Positions 56,109 to 62,870 of a stretch of DNA of 64,000 nt are shown in pieces. Each line of letters opens with the position of its first letter. The first letter of the stretch is position 1. Origin of the DNA: Aureimonas sp. Leaf427 (GTDB lineage Bacteria > Pseudomonadota > Alphaproteobacteria > Rhizobiales > Rhizobiaceae); assembly GCF_001425485.1 (NCBI RefSeq), contig NZ_LMQW01000034.1:186001-250000 (forward strand), read 5' to 3'. Position numbers and translations under genes: made by a program. Under the pieces are notes generated by a model. That model was not told the DNA's origin and did no database searches. It was given only the letters and a program-made list of their open reading frames with translations.

Positions 56109-56428
56109 CGTGCGTCTCCTCGATTGAAAGGATGGTTGGGATCGGTCGGGAGGCCGTCGGCACCAACGCGGGCGGCATAGCCACGCGCCTCGTCGCCCTG
56201 CTTCTCTCCGCTGTGATGCGGGGTGCAGAGGGACTGCCAGTTGGTGCGATCCCAGAAGAGGCGCTGATCGCCCCTGTGGGGGATGATGTGGTCGACGATG
56301 GTAGCGGGAGCGATGCGGCCTTCGCGGGAGCAGGCGACGCAATGAGGGTGCGAGCGCAGATGGCCGGCGCGGGCTTTGCGCCACGCGGTGCCGTAACCCC
56401 GTTCGGAGGCGGACGCGCGCGCGCTCAA
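56105..56428 (-). CDS. phage HNH endonuclease
   Basis: A 107-residue HNH nuclease of the packaging-associated type. The fold is clear: a CVAC pair, the catalytic segment IVDHIIPHRGDQRLFWDRTNWQSLC and PHHSGEK. A TTG at 56428 starts it, overlapping the preceding stop (TTGA). HNH proteins of this class work with TerL in DNA cutting during HK97-like packaging. A basic N terminus precedes the fold. Confidence 0.85.
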   Translation of the reverse strand: MSARASASERGYGTAWRKARAGHLRSHPHCVACSREGRIAPATIVDHIIPHRGDQRLFWDRTNWQSLCTPHHSGEKQGDEARGYAARVGADGLPTDPNHPFNRGDAR

Positions 56429-56760
56429 CCGAGCACCCGAAGATCGTAGCGGACGACCGTTTCGCCGATGACGACGGGCGTTGCCGTGGTGATGGTGCGG
56501 GTCTGGCCCTGACGAATGATCTCGTCGCCAGCGACCGGAGGTGCGGGCCAAGCGGCAGCCAGGATCTCTGTCGGGGAAAGGACGACGACGGTTGCGTTCT
56601 GGTCTACGCCGGCAACCAGCTCTTCAGGCGTGGCGCCGCGGCAGAAGGCAAGCACGTTGACGCTAAGGGCGGGAGCACCGCGAAGCACCCGGCGCAACGT
56701 GACCCGTTCGCCTTTTTTGGCGAGCTGTCGGTCCAGTGCGGCTGTCGTGGGGTGGGTCAA
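56425..56760 (-). CDS. phage head closure/head-tail joining-like protein
   Basis: A 111-residue beta-barrel-type protein, LDRQLAKKGERVTLRRV at the start and VVVLSPTEILAAAWPAPPVAGDEII and VVRYDLRVLG later, a pattern seen in head closure (gp16/Hc1-like) proteins of rhizobial phages. It is the first gene of the structural operon and lies upstream of terL, not after the connector. An 8-bp perfect hairpin (GATGCCTC loop GAGGCATC, 56765-56786) sits just ahead of the start. Confidence 0.6.
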   Translation of the reverse strand: MTHPTTAALDRQLAKKGERVTLRRVLRGAPALSVNVLAFCRGATPEELVAGVDQNATVVVLSPTEILAAAWPAPPVAGDEIIRQGQTRTITTATPVVIGETVVRYDLRVLG

Positions 56761-56826
56761 GTCCGATGCCTCTCGAATGAGGCATCAGAGGTAGCGTGAA
56801 GGCGAACCGCCCGTCTTTACGGAGGC

Positions 56827-57036
56827 TTAGGCTGCCTTGGGGTTCGTTGGGCTGCGCCGGTTTTCAGGGCGCTGCATCCATGCGGTGAGCTCGCCTTCGA
56901 AGGCATAGAGCCGGCCGCCGGACTTGTAGATCGGAGCATCGGTCTCGCGCGCGAGAGCGTAAACTCCATCGTTCCCGAGGCGGAGAAAGCGCCCGATGGT
57001 GCCGGCCGTCCAGAGGATGTCGAGAGGCGCCGTCAT
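56827..57036 (-). CDS. small helix-turn-helix (excisionase-like) protein
   Basis: A 69-residue protein with an MerR/Xis-like winged fold: ILWTAGTIGRFLRLGNDGVYALARETDAPIYKSGGRLYAFEGELTAWMQ (residues 7-55). It starts at 57036, overlapping the preceding stop (ATGA). Such proteins serve as excisionases or small repressors; which is not clear. It is the last gene before the structural operon. Confidence 0.7.
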   Translation of the reverse strand: MTAPLDILWTAGTIGRFLRLGNDGVYALARETDAPIYKSGGRLYAFEGELTAWMQRPENRRSPTNPKAA

Positions 57037-57395
57037 CGGGATCCTCCCGCGCACCCCGTCTTGAACTCCTCCACACGATGGCCCTGCTCTCGCAGGTCGG
57101 CAACGAGTTCCGCAAGCGCCTCGTCCGACGTGCCCTCCGCAAAGCGCGATCGACGGTCGTTCGCGATCTGCGTGACGATCCAACTCGTGAACGGATGCGT
57201 GTTGTAAGGCGGATCGAGGTAGCTCGTCACGAAGTGGAACTCATATCGAAATTTCACCCCGTTGGAAAAGCGAGGCGCGCAGCTGGCGCGCTTTCTGGTC
57301 TTTGTCGGAATGAAGGTCGTCCGCCCGCGCTTCTTGATCGTGGTGCCCGCCCAGGCTGCTTTCACGCGGCGCGCCGTCTCGTTCTCGTCGCTCAT
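57033..57395 (-). CDS. phage hypothetical protein
   Basis: A 120-residue basic protein: MSDENETARRVKAAWAGTTIKKRGRTTFIPTKTRKRASC, then an aromatic middle (KFRYEFHFVTSYLDPPYNTHPFTSW). No family known to me. It is coupled at both ends by ATGA overlaps with its neighbours, which supports its reality. Confidence 0.65.
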   Translation of the reverse strand: MSDENETARRVKAAWAGTTIKKRGRTTFIPTKTRKRASCAPRFSNGVKFRYEFHFVTSYLDPPYNTHPFTSWIVTQIANDRRSRFAEGTSDEALAELVADLREQGHRVEEFKTGCAGGSR

Positions 57396-57694
57396 GACGC
57401 ACCCCCGTCCGGCTGAGCGCGGACGCCTTCATAGTCAATCCGGTTCATCTCATCCGCGACGGCCTGCTCGAACGCTAGGCGTTGCGCCGTGGCGCGCTCC
57501 TGACTGACGCCAACCTTGAGGAACTGGTTCTCGATGCCGCCGAAAATCTTGGAGCGATAATGCGCATCCAGCTTCGGCTTAGATGTCGCGTCGAGGAGCA
57601 GTAAGGCGGTCTGCCGTACCTTCTCCAGACGGCGCGCGGACGGGAATGGCACGATCTCGCACCGCGGTGTCCGGCGGTCTTCACGCGTCGACAT
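57392..57694 (-). CDS. DUF6074-like small phage protein
   Basis: A 100-residue protein with the pattern CEIVPFPSARRLEKVRQTALLLLDA at residues 12-36, similar to DUF6074 proteins of alphaproteobacterial phages. Function unknown. ATG 57694 is used; its stop overlaps the next gene. Confidence 0.65.
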   Translation of the reverse strand: MSTREDRRTPRCEIVPFPSARRLEKVRQTALLLLDATSKPKLDAHYRSKIFGGIENQFLKVGVSQERATAQRLAFEQAVADEMNRIDYEGVRAQPDGGAS

Positions 57695-57890
57695 TGCGAA
57701 GCTCCTTCATCCCGAAATGATGGAAAAAACATGCAACTGCGCTCGCTCGCGCCTTTTCGCTTTTGGCGGCAGCTTCGCTCATCGCTGTCAGAGTTAAGCG
57801 ACTCTTTGGATGTTCAGGGAGATCATTCCGCCTCGTTTTCCGTGCGCGCACGTAAACGCCAACCTGAAATGGTGAGAACGGATTCATTGA
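57681..57890 (-). CDS. doubtful small ORF
   Basis: A possible 69-residue protein starting MNPFSPFQVGVYV with a basic middle (RARKTRRNDLPEHPKSR) and KSEKARASAVACFFHHFG. It overlaps the next gene by 14 bases and lacks a clear ribosome site. Listed as uncertain; the rest of 57695-58044 holds short hairpins (GAGGG loop CCCTC and GGGGC loop GCCCC near 57960-57995) and no convincing gene. Confidence 0.25.
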   Translation of the reverse strand, partial: SMNPFSPFQVGVYVRARKTRRNDLPEHPKSRLTLTAMSEAAAKSEKARASAVACFFHHFGMKELRNVDA

Positions 57891-58044
57891 TCGTTCGATG
57901 GGTAGCGAGCGAAGCGAGGTGCCCAGCGGACGAGCGATGAAGACGATCGAACGGGTCGAGGGCAAAACCCTCGCGGGGTTTGGGGCAGCGCCCCGATCTT
58001 TTGCCGGCGCCGCGCGATCGAGCCGCTTAGATCCTGTCAGAGGC

Positions 58045-58590
58045 TCACGCGACATCGACGCGCTCCTCTTCTTCAAGGGTAGCTTCAAGGGTAGTGGGAC
58101 CACGCGTGGGGCATGGTTCTGGACACGCGTGGTCCCATCGGCGCCTCGGTTCGGTAGGACAACCGTGGTCCCACTGAACGACGTCGGGAACCGCCAGCCG
58201 AAGGAACCGACGAGACTGCAATTTGCCGTTCGTTACCCTCCAGTCGTGACGCACGATGAACAGTCCGAGGTTCACCATGTTGCCGATATCGCGCTCGATC
58301 GTCTTTCTGGAGCATCTCCCAGCTATCCTCGAGAGCGTTACCGAGGTAGGGTAGAGTTCGCCCGTATCCCAATCGACGAAACGCTTGCAGACGGCGATCA
58401 CTCGGAAACTGGCCTTGGCATCACTGATGACGGCCATCGCCATTTCATGCCAGTTATCGAAAACGTCGAAGCCTTCTTTTCGGGTCTCCGGCCATTTCAG
58501 CGGCCAGCTGGCCGCAGGTGCAATCCGCTTACGTGTGCCACTCCGAGGCGGTAGCCTTACCTCAGCCCTCTGTTCGGAATGAGCATTCAT
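58045..58590 (-). CDS. winged-helix/HTH protein, possible replication initiator
   Basis: A 181-residue protein with a winged-helix region FDNWHEMAMAVISDAKASFRVIAVCKRFVDWDTGELYPTSVTLSRIAGRCSRKTIERDIGNM (about residues 40-105), as in phage HTH_36-type regulators and replication initiators. The C-terminal tail repeats a WDH-x-CP motif and is coded by DNA with iteron-like repeats. ATG 58590 overlaps the preceding stop (ATGA). The DNA-binding role is inferred. Confidence 0.72.
   Translation of the reverse strand: MNAHSEQRAEVRLPPRSGTRKRIAPAASWPLKWPETRKEGFDVFDNWHEMAMAVISDAKASFRVIAVCKRFVDWDTGELYPTSVTLSRIAGRCSRKTIERDIGNMVNLGLFIVRHDWRVTNGKLQSRRFLRLAVPDVVQWDHGCPTEPRRRWDHACPEPCPTRGPTTLEATLEEEERVDVA
58071..58173. 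repeat. iteron-like repeats inside the winged-helix gene
   Basis: CTTCAAGGGTAG is repeated in tandem at 58071-58082 and 58083-58094. Next, TGGGACCACGCGTG (58095-58108) and its perfect inverted copy (58124-58137) enclose 15 bases. A third partial copy, CGTGGTCCCA, is at 58164-58173. Clustered repeats in the 3' end of a DNA-binding protein gene can be an origin or autoregulatory site. Confidence 0.55.
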
Positions 58591-58796
58591 AGCGCTCTCC
58601 CCTGGATCAGCGCCGCCTCGCGAAGAGCCGTGCACGCTTCCGCTGCCGAGAGACCGAAGCGCCCCCGCAGCGCCGGGACGATCGGCGTTGGGATTTCGCC
58701 CATCGCTCGCGTCGCGATCCAAAGCGTGGCTTCGTCAATCGCCGCGGAGGACAGGTGATTAAGCCCCCTCATCCTGCCGATCGGAAGCGCGCTCAT
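58587..58796 (-). CDS. small hypothetical phage protein
   Basis: A 69-residue helical protein (LNHLSSAAIDEATLWIATRAMGE, LRGRFGLSAAEACTALREAALI) of unknown role; the last part has an HTH-like look. It is coupled on both sides by ATGA overlaps to the AlpA and winged-helix genes. It opens the minus-strand transcript's second position. Confidence 0.65.
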   Translation of the reverse strand: MSALPIGRMRGLNHLSSAAIDEATLWIATRAMGEIPTPIVPALRGRFGLSAAEACTALREAALIQGRAL

Positions 58797-58993
58797 GCGG
58801 CCCTCCCGCTGTCGCGAGCGGCGATGCGGGAATCTATCCAGGCCGAAACCTCTTCATCGGTCCAGCCAACCGCACGAGAGGAAAGCTGAATAGCACGCGG
58901 AAATTCCCCCTTGCTCATCAGCTCGTAAATCGTTCTGCGAGAAATCCCAGTTTGTGCCTTCACTTCCGGGAGGCGGAGAATACGACTTGCCAT
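58793..58993 (-). CDS. AlpA-family transcriptional regulator
   Basis: A 66-residue AlpA protein: ILRLPEVKAQTGISRRTIYELMSKGEFPRAIQLSSRAVGWTDEEVSAWIDSRI covers the MerR-like HTH and wing (residues 5-57). AlpA proteins activate integrase or excision, or regulate phage satellites. The start at 58993 is chosen over 59023. It is the first gene of the minus-strand operon and divergent from the Arc-like gene. Confidence 0.88.
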   Translation of the reverse strand: MASRILRLPEVKAQTGISRRTIYELMSKGEFPRAIQLSSRAVGWTDEEVSAWIDSRIAARDSGRAA

Positions 58994-59012
58994 GAAAGGC
59001 TCCTGAGTGCGA

Positions 59013-59090
59013 GTTGCACCCATTAATTACCTATTCATGCTATTGGGTGCAACTAGCACCCATAGATAATTTTAGATGCAAGTGGCACTC
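59013..59090. promoter_or_regulatory. operator-like repeats in the Arc/AlpA switch region
   Basis: GTTGCACCC at 59013-59021 has a perfect inverted copy at 59045-59053 (GGGTGCAAC). Two related half sites, TAGCACCC (59054-59061) and GTGGCACTC (59082-59090), follow towards the Arc gene. The region between is AT-rich (TTAATTACCTATTCATGC). It is a plausible switch between lysogenic and lytic/excision transcription. Confidence 0.55.
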
Positions 59091-59097
59091 AGACGAT

Positions 59098-59562
59098 ATG
59101 ACCGACGACAAGAAGTATCCCAGCCAAGCCGCAGAGCGTTTTCAAGTCCGCATGCCGGACGGCTTGCGAGACCGCTTGCGAGACGCCGCAGAGATCAATG
59201 GCCGAGCGATGAACACCGAGATCGTTAAACGCCTCGAAGAATCGTTCGAGGAGCATCCGGCCGTCCAGAAGCTCGAGGACGAGGGCTGGAAATCGCTTGA
59301 GCGACTTTTGTCGCTGGACGACAGCTTCAGCGAGGTGAAGGAGCAGAACCGTACGTTGGCCCAACTCGTCAAGAATTCGACGGCTATGCTGGAAATGCTG
59401 GCTCGCCATCTCGTCAAGAATGATGCAGGAGCGAATGACCTCCTGGCCGAAATCAAACAGTTCGCCGACAGGGCCGACTCGATCGCTGCGCCTGAACTGG
59501 TTGCCCCTGACGTGCCCCCGTTGCCGCCTGGACATAACGAACGAACAGAGAAGAAGCTATAA
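59098..59562 (+). CDS. Arc-family ribbon-helix-helix repressor with coiled-coil tail
   Basis: A 154-residue protein. Residues about 12-50 are an Arc/MetJ-type ribbon-helix-helix: FQVRMPDGLRDRLRDAAEINGRAMNTEIVKRLEES. The rest is a heptad-rich region (LLSLDDSFSEVKEQNRTLAQLVKNSTAMLEML) that may mediate tetramers. ATG 59098 is chosen. It is divergent from alpA and ends 24 bases from the tRNA-Arg gene, so it is next to attR. Likely repressor of the AlpA-led operon. Confidence 0.8.
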   Translation: MTDDKKYPSQAAERFQVRMPDGLRDRLRDAAEINGRAMNTEIVKRLEESFEEHPAVQKLEDEGWKSLERLLSLDDSFSEVKEQNRTLAQLVKNSTAMLEMLARHLVKNDAGANDLLAEIKQFADRADSIAAPELVAPDVPPLPPGHNERTEKKL

Positions 59563-59585
59563 CACACTGAAAAGTATCAGCTTTT

Positions 59586-59662
59586 TGGTGATCCCGGCGT
59601 GATTTGAACACGCGACCCTCAGATTAGGAATCTGATGCTCTATCCTGCTGAGCTACGGGACC
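59586..59662 (-). tRNA. tRNA-Arg (anticodon CCT), hybrid at the attachment site
   Basis: On the minus strand, GGTCCCG pairs with CGGGATC (one G-T), the anticodon loop holds CCT in CAGATTCCTAATCTG, and the T stem GCGTG/CACGC is perfect; CCA is encoded. The 5' half up to the core is host; the 3' part (59586-59613) comes from the element, replacing the displaced host 3' half at 42567-42594. Confidence 0.93.
59614..59630. other. attR core in tRNA-Arg
   Basis: The 17-base sequence GACCCTCAGATTAGGAA, identical to 42595-42611. It covers the anticodon stem-loop and is the likely strand-exchange region. It marks the right end of the element. Confidence 0.85.
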
Positions 59663-59747
59663 GTGCGCGGCACGATAGGGGAAATGGTGGCGGGGGGCCA
59701 GCCCCTTCGGGTGGCTTCGGCGTGAAGGGGCGGTGGATTCGAACGGT

Positions 59748-59823
59748 GGTGACCCCGGCTGGATTCGAACCAGCGACCATCGGCTTAGAAGGCCGGTGCT
59801 CTATCCTCTGAGCTACGGGGCCG
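59748..59823 (-). tRNA. tRNA-Arg (anticodon TCT)
   Basis: On the minus strand, GGCCCCG pairs with CGGGGTC. The anticodon loop CTTCTAA gives TCT, and the T arm is GCTGGTTCGAATCCAGC. CCA is encoded. It is 85 bases past the tRNA-Arg(CCT) gene and not part of the element. Confidence 0.95.
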
Positions 59824-59958
59824 AACCTTGGGCGGCGGTGAGATCGGCGCTCCGTTCGGATGCGGCCGAGGTCTAGCATGGATGGCGGGCGCTCTATAGC
59901 CCCGAGCGCTGCGCGACGTGACAGCGATCGAGCGGCGTTCCGTTCGATCGTAAGCGAG

Positions 59959-60264
59959 TCAGTGCGTCCAGGGCTGGCGGCGGTCGTAGCGGAAGTTGTC
60001 GGTGTAGGAGACCTTGCGCCGCGAAGGGTCCTTGGGCTCTTCGACGCGGTAGGGAATGTCGTTGCGCTCGGCATAGTCGATGGCGGCCTCGCGGCTCTCG
60101 AAGGAGAGGCGGATCTGCGCCTTCATGTCGCCGGACGAGGTGTAGCCCATCAGCGGCTCGACGCGCTTGGCCTCTTCGGGCTCGTACATCAGCAGCCATT
60201 CGCGCGTGCCGGCCTTGCCGGACTGCATCGCGGTGCGGGCGGGACGATAGATGCGTGCGACCAT
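59959..60264 (-). CDS. NADH dehydrogenase accessory subunit, NDUFS4 type
   Basis: A 101-residue protein of the ETC complex I subunit family (PF04800): MVARIYRPARTAMQSGKAGTREWLLMYEP, then GYTSSGDMKAQIRLSFESREAAIDYAERNDIPYRV and NFRYDRRQPWTH. This subunit is found in alphaproteobacterial and mitochondrial complex I. The start at 60264 is fixed by homology; the longer frame to 60354 lacks family residues. It lies between two tRNA genes. Confidence 0.93.
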   Translation of the reverse strand: MVARIYRPARTAMQSGKAGTREWLLMYEPEEAKRVEPLMGYTSSGDMKAQIRLSFESREAAIDYAERNDIPYRVEEPKDPSRRKVSYTDNFRYDRRQPWTH

Positions 60265-60390
60265 GCCTGTCTGAACCCCATCGCGTCGCCGAAACGGCGT
60301 CGGCGAAGACCCTTTCTGGAGAACCCGAACGGCGCTCGTCCGCCCGCGTTCCACTGCCCGTCCGGTCGCCGAACGGGGCCGATCAGGCCT

Positions 60391-60467
<77 letters not shown>

Positions 60468-60756
60468 AAAAGGCCTGAGAGGTGGCTTTGCGGGCTTTCG
60501 CCGAGATAGTCAAGACGGTGCAAGGACGGAAGCGGGCAGGGATGGCCGGGACCGGGTGATTTGGTGCGAAAACCGTCGCAGTGGTGAAGCAATGGCGAAG
60601 GCTTGACGATCAGCCGCACCCGCCGCCTAGCTGGCGACGCCGTGGAAGCGGGATGGTCACACGACAAAGCGGCGTGTTCGCGGAGGCTGATGATCGAGGA
60701 TCGATCGGCGTGGCGGTTCGCCGTTCTCCGCTCCAGGGGCGCGGCCGGGCGTTCTC

Positions 60757-61782
60757 TCAGCCGCGCGGCGGTGCGGTCGAGCCGCCTTCGATCAGCGGGA
60801 CGTCCCAGACCTCGACGAGGTCGGACGCGGGCGTTCCGCGTGCGCGCTCGATCGCCATGTCCGCGATTCGGCGGCCCGCCGCGCGCACGGGCGAGCGCAG
60901 GACCGTGAGGTCGGCGAAGGCCATGTCGGCGGGGAGGGCGGAGACCGCGTCGTCATGCGCGACGAGAGAGATGTCGCCGGGGATCGAGAGACCGGCCTCG
61001 GCGATGGCTCTGGACGCGCCGGTCGCGAGCAGGATGGAGGAGCAGAGAAAGGCCGTCGGCCGGTCCGGGAGGGCGAGCATGGCACGCGCGGCCTCGTGGC
61101 CCCGGCGATAGGTCTGCTGGCCGCTCGCGATCAGTCTCTCGTCCGGTTGGAGGCCTGCCTCGCCGAGCGCCGCGAGAAAGCCCTCCCGCCGGTCGCGGCC
61201 GTAGGCATAGGCCTCCTCGCCGTTGAGGAGCGCGATGCGCCGATGGCCGAGGGCGGCGAGATAGGCGGCGCCTTTGTGAAAGGCGCCGACATTGTCGACG
61301 CTCAAGGAGGCGACGTCCTGGCCGAAGATCGGGCGGCCATGGGCCACGACGGGAAAGTCGATCTCGGCAAGGCTCTGAGTCTCCGGCTCGTCGAAGATCG
61401 GCGAGAGGAGAACCAGCGCATCGACCGCGCCCGATCCGACGATGCGCTTGCAGGCGGCACTCTCCTCGCCCGCGCGGATGGGAAAGAGGTGGATGGCGAG
61501 GCCCCGCTCGGCCGCCGTCTCGCTGATGCCGGCCAGAAGGTCGGTGACGATCGGGCTCTCCAGCATGTTGTTGCGGGTGGAGAAAAGAAGGCCGATCGCA
61601 TTGGCCCGCCCCGTCGCGAGGCGCTGGGCGGCCGGGTTCGCGCGGTAGTTCAGCCGCTCGGCGGCCTCCAGAACGCGGGCTCGCGTCTTGGCGCCGACCT
61701 CGGGATAGCCGTTGAGCGCGCGGCTGACGGTCGTCGGCGACAGCTGCAGATGGTCGGCCAGCGCCTTCAAGCTCGTGATCAT
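60757..61782 (-). CDS. LacI-family transcriptional repressor
   Basis: A 341-residue LacI/GalR regulator. The HTH is SLKALADHLQLSPTTVSRALNGYPEVGAKTRARVLEAA (residues 4-41) with the hinge helix NPAAQRLATGR. The rest is a sugar-binding PBP1 domain (NAIGLLFSTRNNM, VVAHGRPIF, HRRIALLNGEE, AHDDAV). ATG 61782 has a GGGGAGG site. It is divergent from the ThuA operon and probably represses it. Effector is unknown, likely a sugar or its derivative. Confidence 0.92.
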   Translation of the reverse strand: MITSLKALADHLQLSPTTVSRALNGYPEVGAKTRARVLEAAERLNYRANPAAQRLATGRANAIGLLFSTRNNMLESPIVTDLLAGISETAAERGLAIHLFPIRAGEESAACKRIVGSGAVDALVLLSPIFDEPETQSLAEIDFPVVAHGRPIFGQDVASLSVDNVGAFHKGAAYLAALGHRRIALLNGEEAYAYGRDRREGFLAALGEAGLQPDERLIASGQQTYRRGHEAARAMLALPDRPTAFLCSSILLATGASRAIAEAGLSIPGDISLVAHDDAVSALPADMAFADLTVLRSPVRAAGRRIADMAIERARGTPASDLVEVWDVPLIEGGSTAPPRG

Positions 61783-61873
61783 TCGCCTCCCCGATTCCCC
61801 CGACGGCATCTGAACGGCGTCTCGAGCTGGAGCGCCCCGGTCGACTGCCCGCCCGTGATTTCCGGGGTGCATG

Positions 61874-61922
61874 TTGACACGTCCCTCAAAGCGCTTCAAT
61901 CTCCATCCAAAGCGCTTTGATT
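61874..61922 (+). promoter_or_regulatory. promoter and two LacI-type operators for the thuA operon
   Basis: A TTGACA -35 box is at 61874-61879. The palindromes TCAAAGCGCTTCA (61886-61898) and CCAAAGCGCTTTGATT (61908-61922) share the AAAGCGCTT core of LacI/GalR operators and would cover the -10 region. They also lie upstream of the divergent repressor gene, so autoregulation is likely. Confidence 0.7.
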
Positions 61923-62084
61923 GTCGTCAAAGTGCTGCATTGCACTCCTGGGAGGGGGTGAGCCGGAGGAGCGGCTGGTGTGGGAGGAGATGGCGGACGC
62001 CTGGCTTTCGGCCGGCTCGTTCCCTGTCGAGCCCGTCCGGCTCCGCTTCTTCCGGTCTTCGCATTAGGAGAAGGAAGGACAGAG

Positions 62085-62870
62085 ATGAGCATCCGCACCG
62101 TCGTCTGGAACGAGTTCGTCCACGAGCAGGAAAATGCCGTGGTGCAGGGGATCTATCCCGACGGCATCCACAACACGATCGCCGCCGCCATCGCCAAGGA
62201 TGGCGACATCTCCGTCTCGACCGCGACGCTTGGCGAGGCTGAGCATGGGCTCGCGCAGGAGCGGCTCGACGAGACGGACGTGCTCGTGTGGTGGGGGCAC
62301 AAGGCGCATGGCGAGGTCTCCGACGAGATCGTCGATCGCGTACAGCAGCGCGTGAACGAGGGCATGGGCCTCATCGTCCTCCACTCCGGCCATTTCTCCA
62401 AGATCTTCAAGCGGATGATGGGCACGCCCTGCTCGCTGCGCTGGCGCGAGGCCGGCGAGCGCGAGCGGCTCTGGGTCATCAATCCGTCGCATCCGATCAC
62501 GCAAGGGATCGACAAGGCAATCGAGCTGCCGAACTCGGAAATGTACGGCGAGCCCTTCCTCGTGCCGGAGCCGCTGGAGACGGTCTTCGTCTCCTGGTTC
62601 GAGGGCGGTGAGGTGTTCCGCTCGGGGCTGACCTATCAGCGCGGCGCGGGCAAAATCTTCTACTTCGAGCCCGGCCACGAGACCTACCCGATCTATCACG
62701 ATCCGAACATCCAGATGGTCCTGCGCAACGCCGTTCGCTGGGCGTACAATCCGGCGCCCGCCTGGAAGGACGTCTCCAAGGCGCCGAACGTGCCGATCGA
62801 TCAGGCGCGCGAGACGATCGAGAAGAAGGGCGCCTCGCTGCACAAGGCGGGGGAGGCCGGCTACCGATGA
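62085..62870 (+). CDS. ThuA-domain (trehalose utilization) protein
   Basis: A 261-residue protein of the ThuA family, a class I glutamine-amidotransferase-like fold: [28 protein letters not shown] at the start, [37 protein letters not shown] and [19 protein letters not shown] at the end. It is implicated in sugar (trehalose) catabolism in rhizobia. The start at 62085 follows an AAGGAAG site. It overlaps the next gene by four bases. Confidence 0.88.
   Translation: MSIRTVVWNEFVHEQENAVVQGIYPDGIHNTIAAAIAKDGDISVSTATLGEAEHGLAQERLDETDVLVWWGHKAHGEVSDEIVDRVQQRVNEGMGLIVLHSGHFSKIFKRMMGTPCSLRWREAGERERLWVINPSHPITQGIDKAIELPNSEMYGEPFLVPEPLETVFVSWFEGGEVFRSGLTYQRGAGKIFYFEPGHETYPIYHDPNIQMVLRNAVRWAYNPAPAWKDVSKAPNVPIDQARETIEKKGASLHKAGEAGYR

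Larger units (their letters stand above)
42595..59630. mobile_element. 17-kb tRNA-integrated prophage or phage satellite
   Basis: Bounded by the 17-base core GACCCTCAGATTAGGAA at each end. It holds a tyrosine integrase next to attL, three low-GC cargo genes, a morphogenesis operon of HK97 type on the minus strand, and an AlpA/Arc regulatory switch next to attR. Head genes are nearly complete (HNH, TerL, portal, protease, capsid, connector, head closure), but only a tape measure stands for the tail, and no lysis genes were found. At 17 kb it is short for a phage and close to capsid-encoding satellites (cf-PICI); a degraded prophage is the alternative. Confidence 0.85.

Noticed and set aside
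57901-58044. A gene coding from the GC-rich hairpin region before the winged-helix gene's 3' side.
   Set aside because: All frames have low-complexity products and no start signal; hairpins alone do not support a gene.
42595-59630. Gene transfer agent instead of prophage.
   Set aside because: An integrase, att repeats in a tRNA and an AlpA/Arc switch mark a self-mobile element; GTA clusters lack these.
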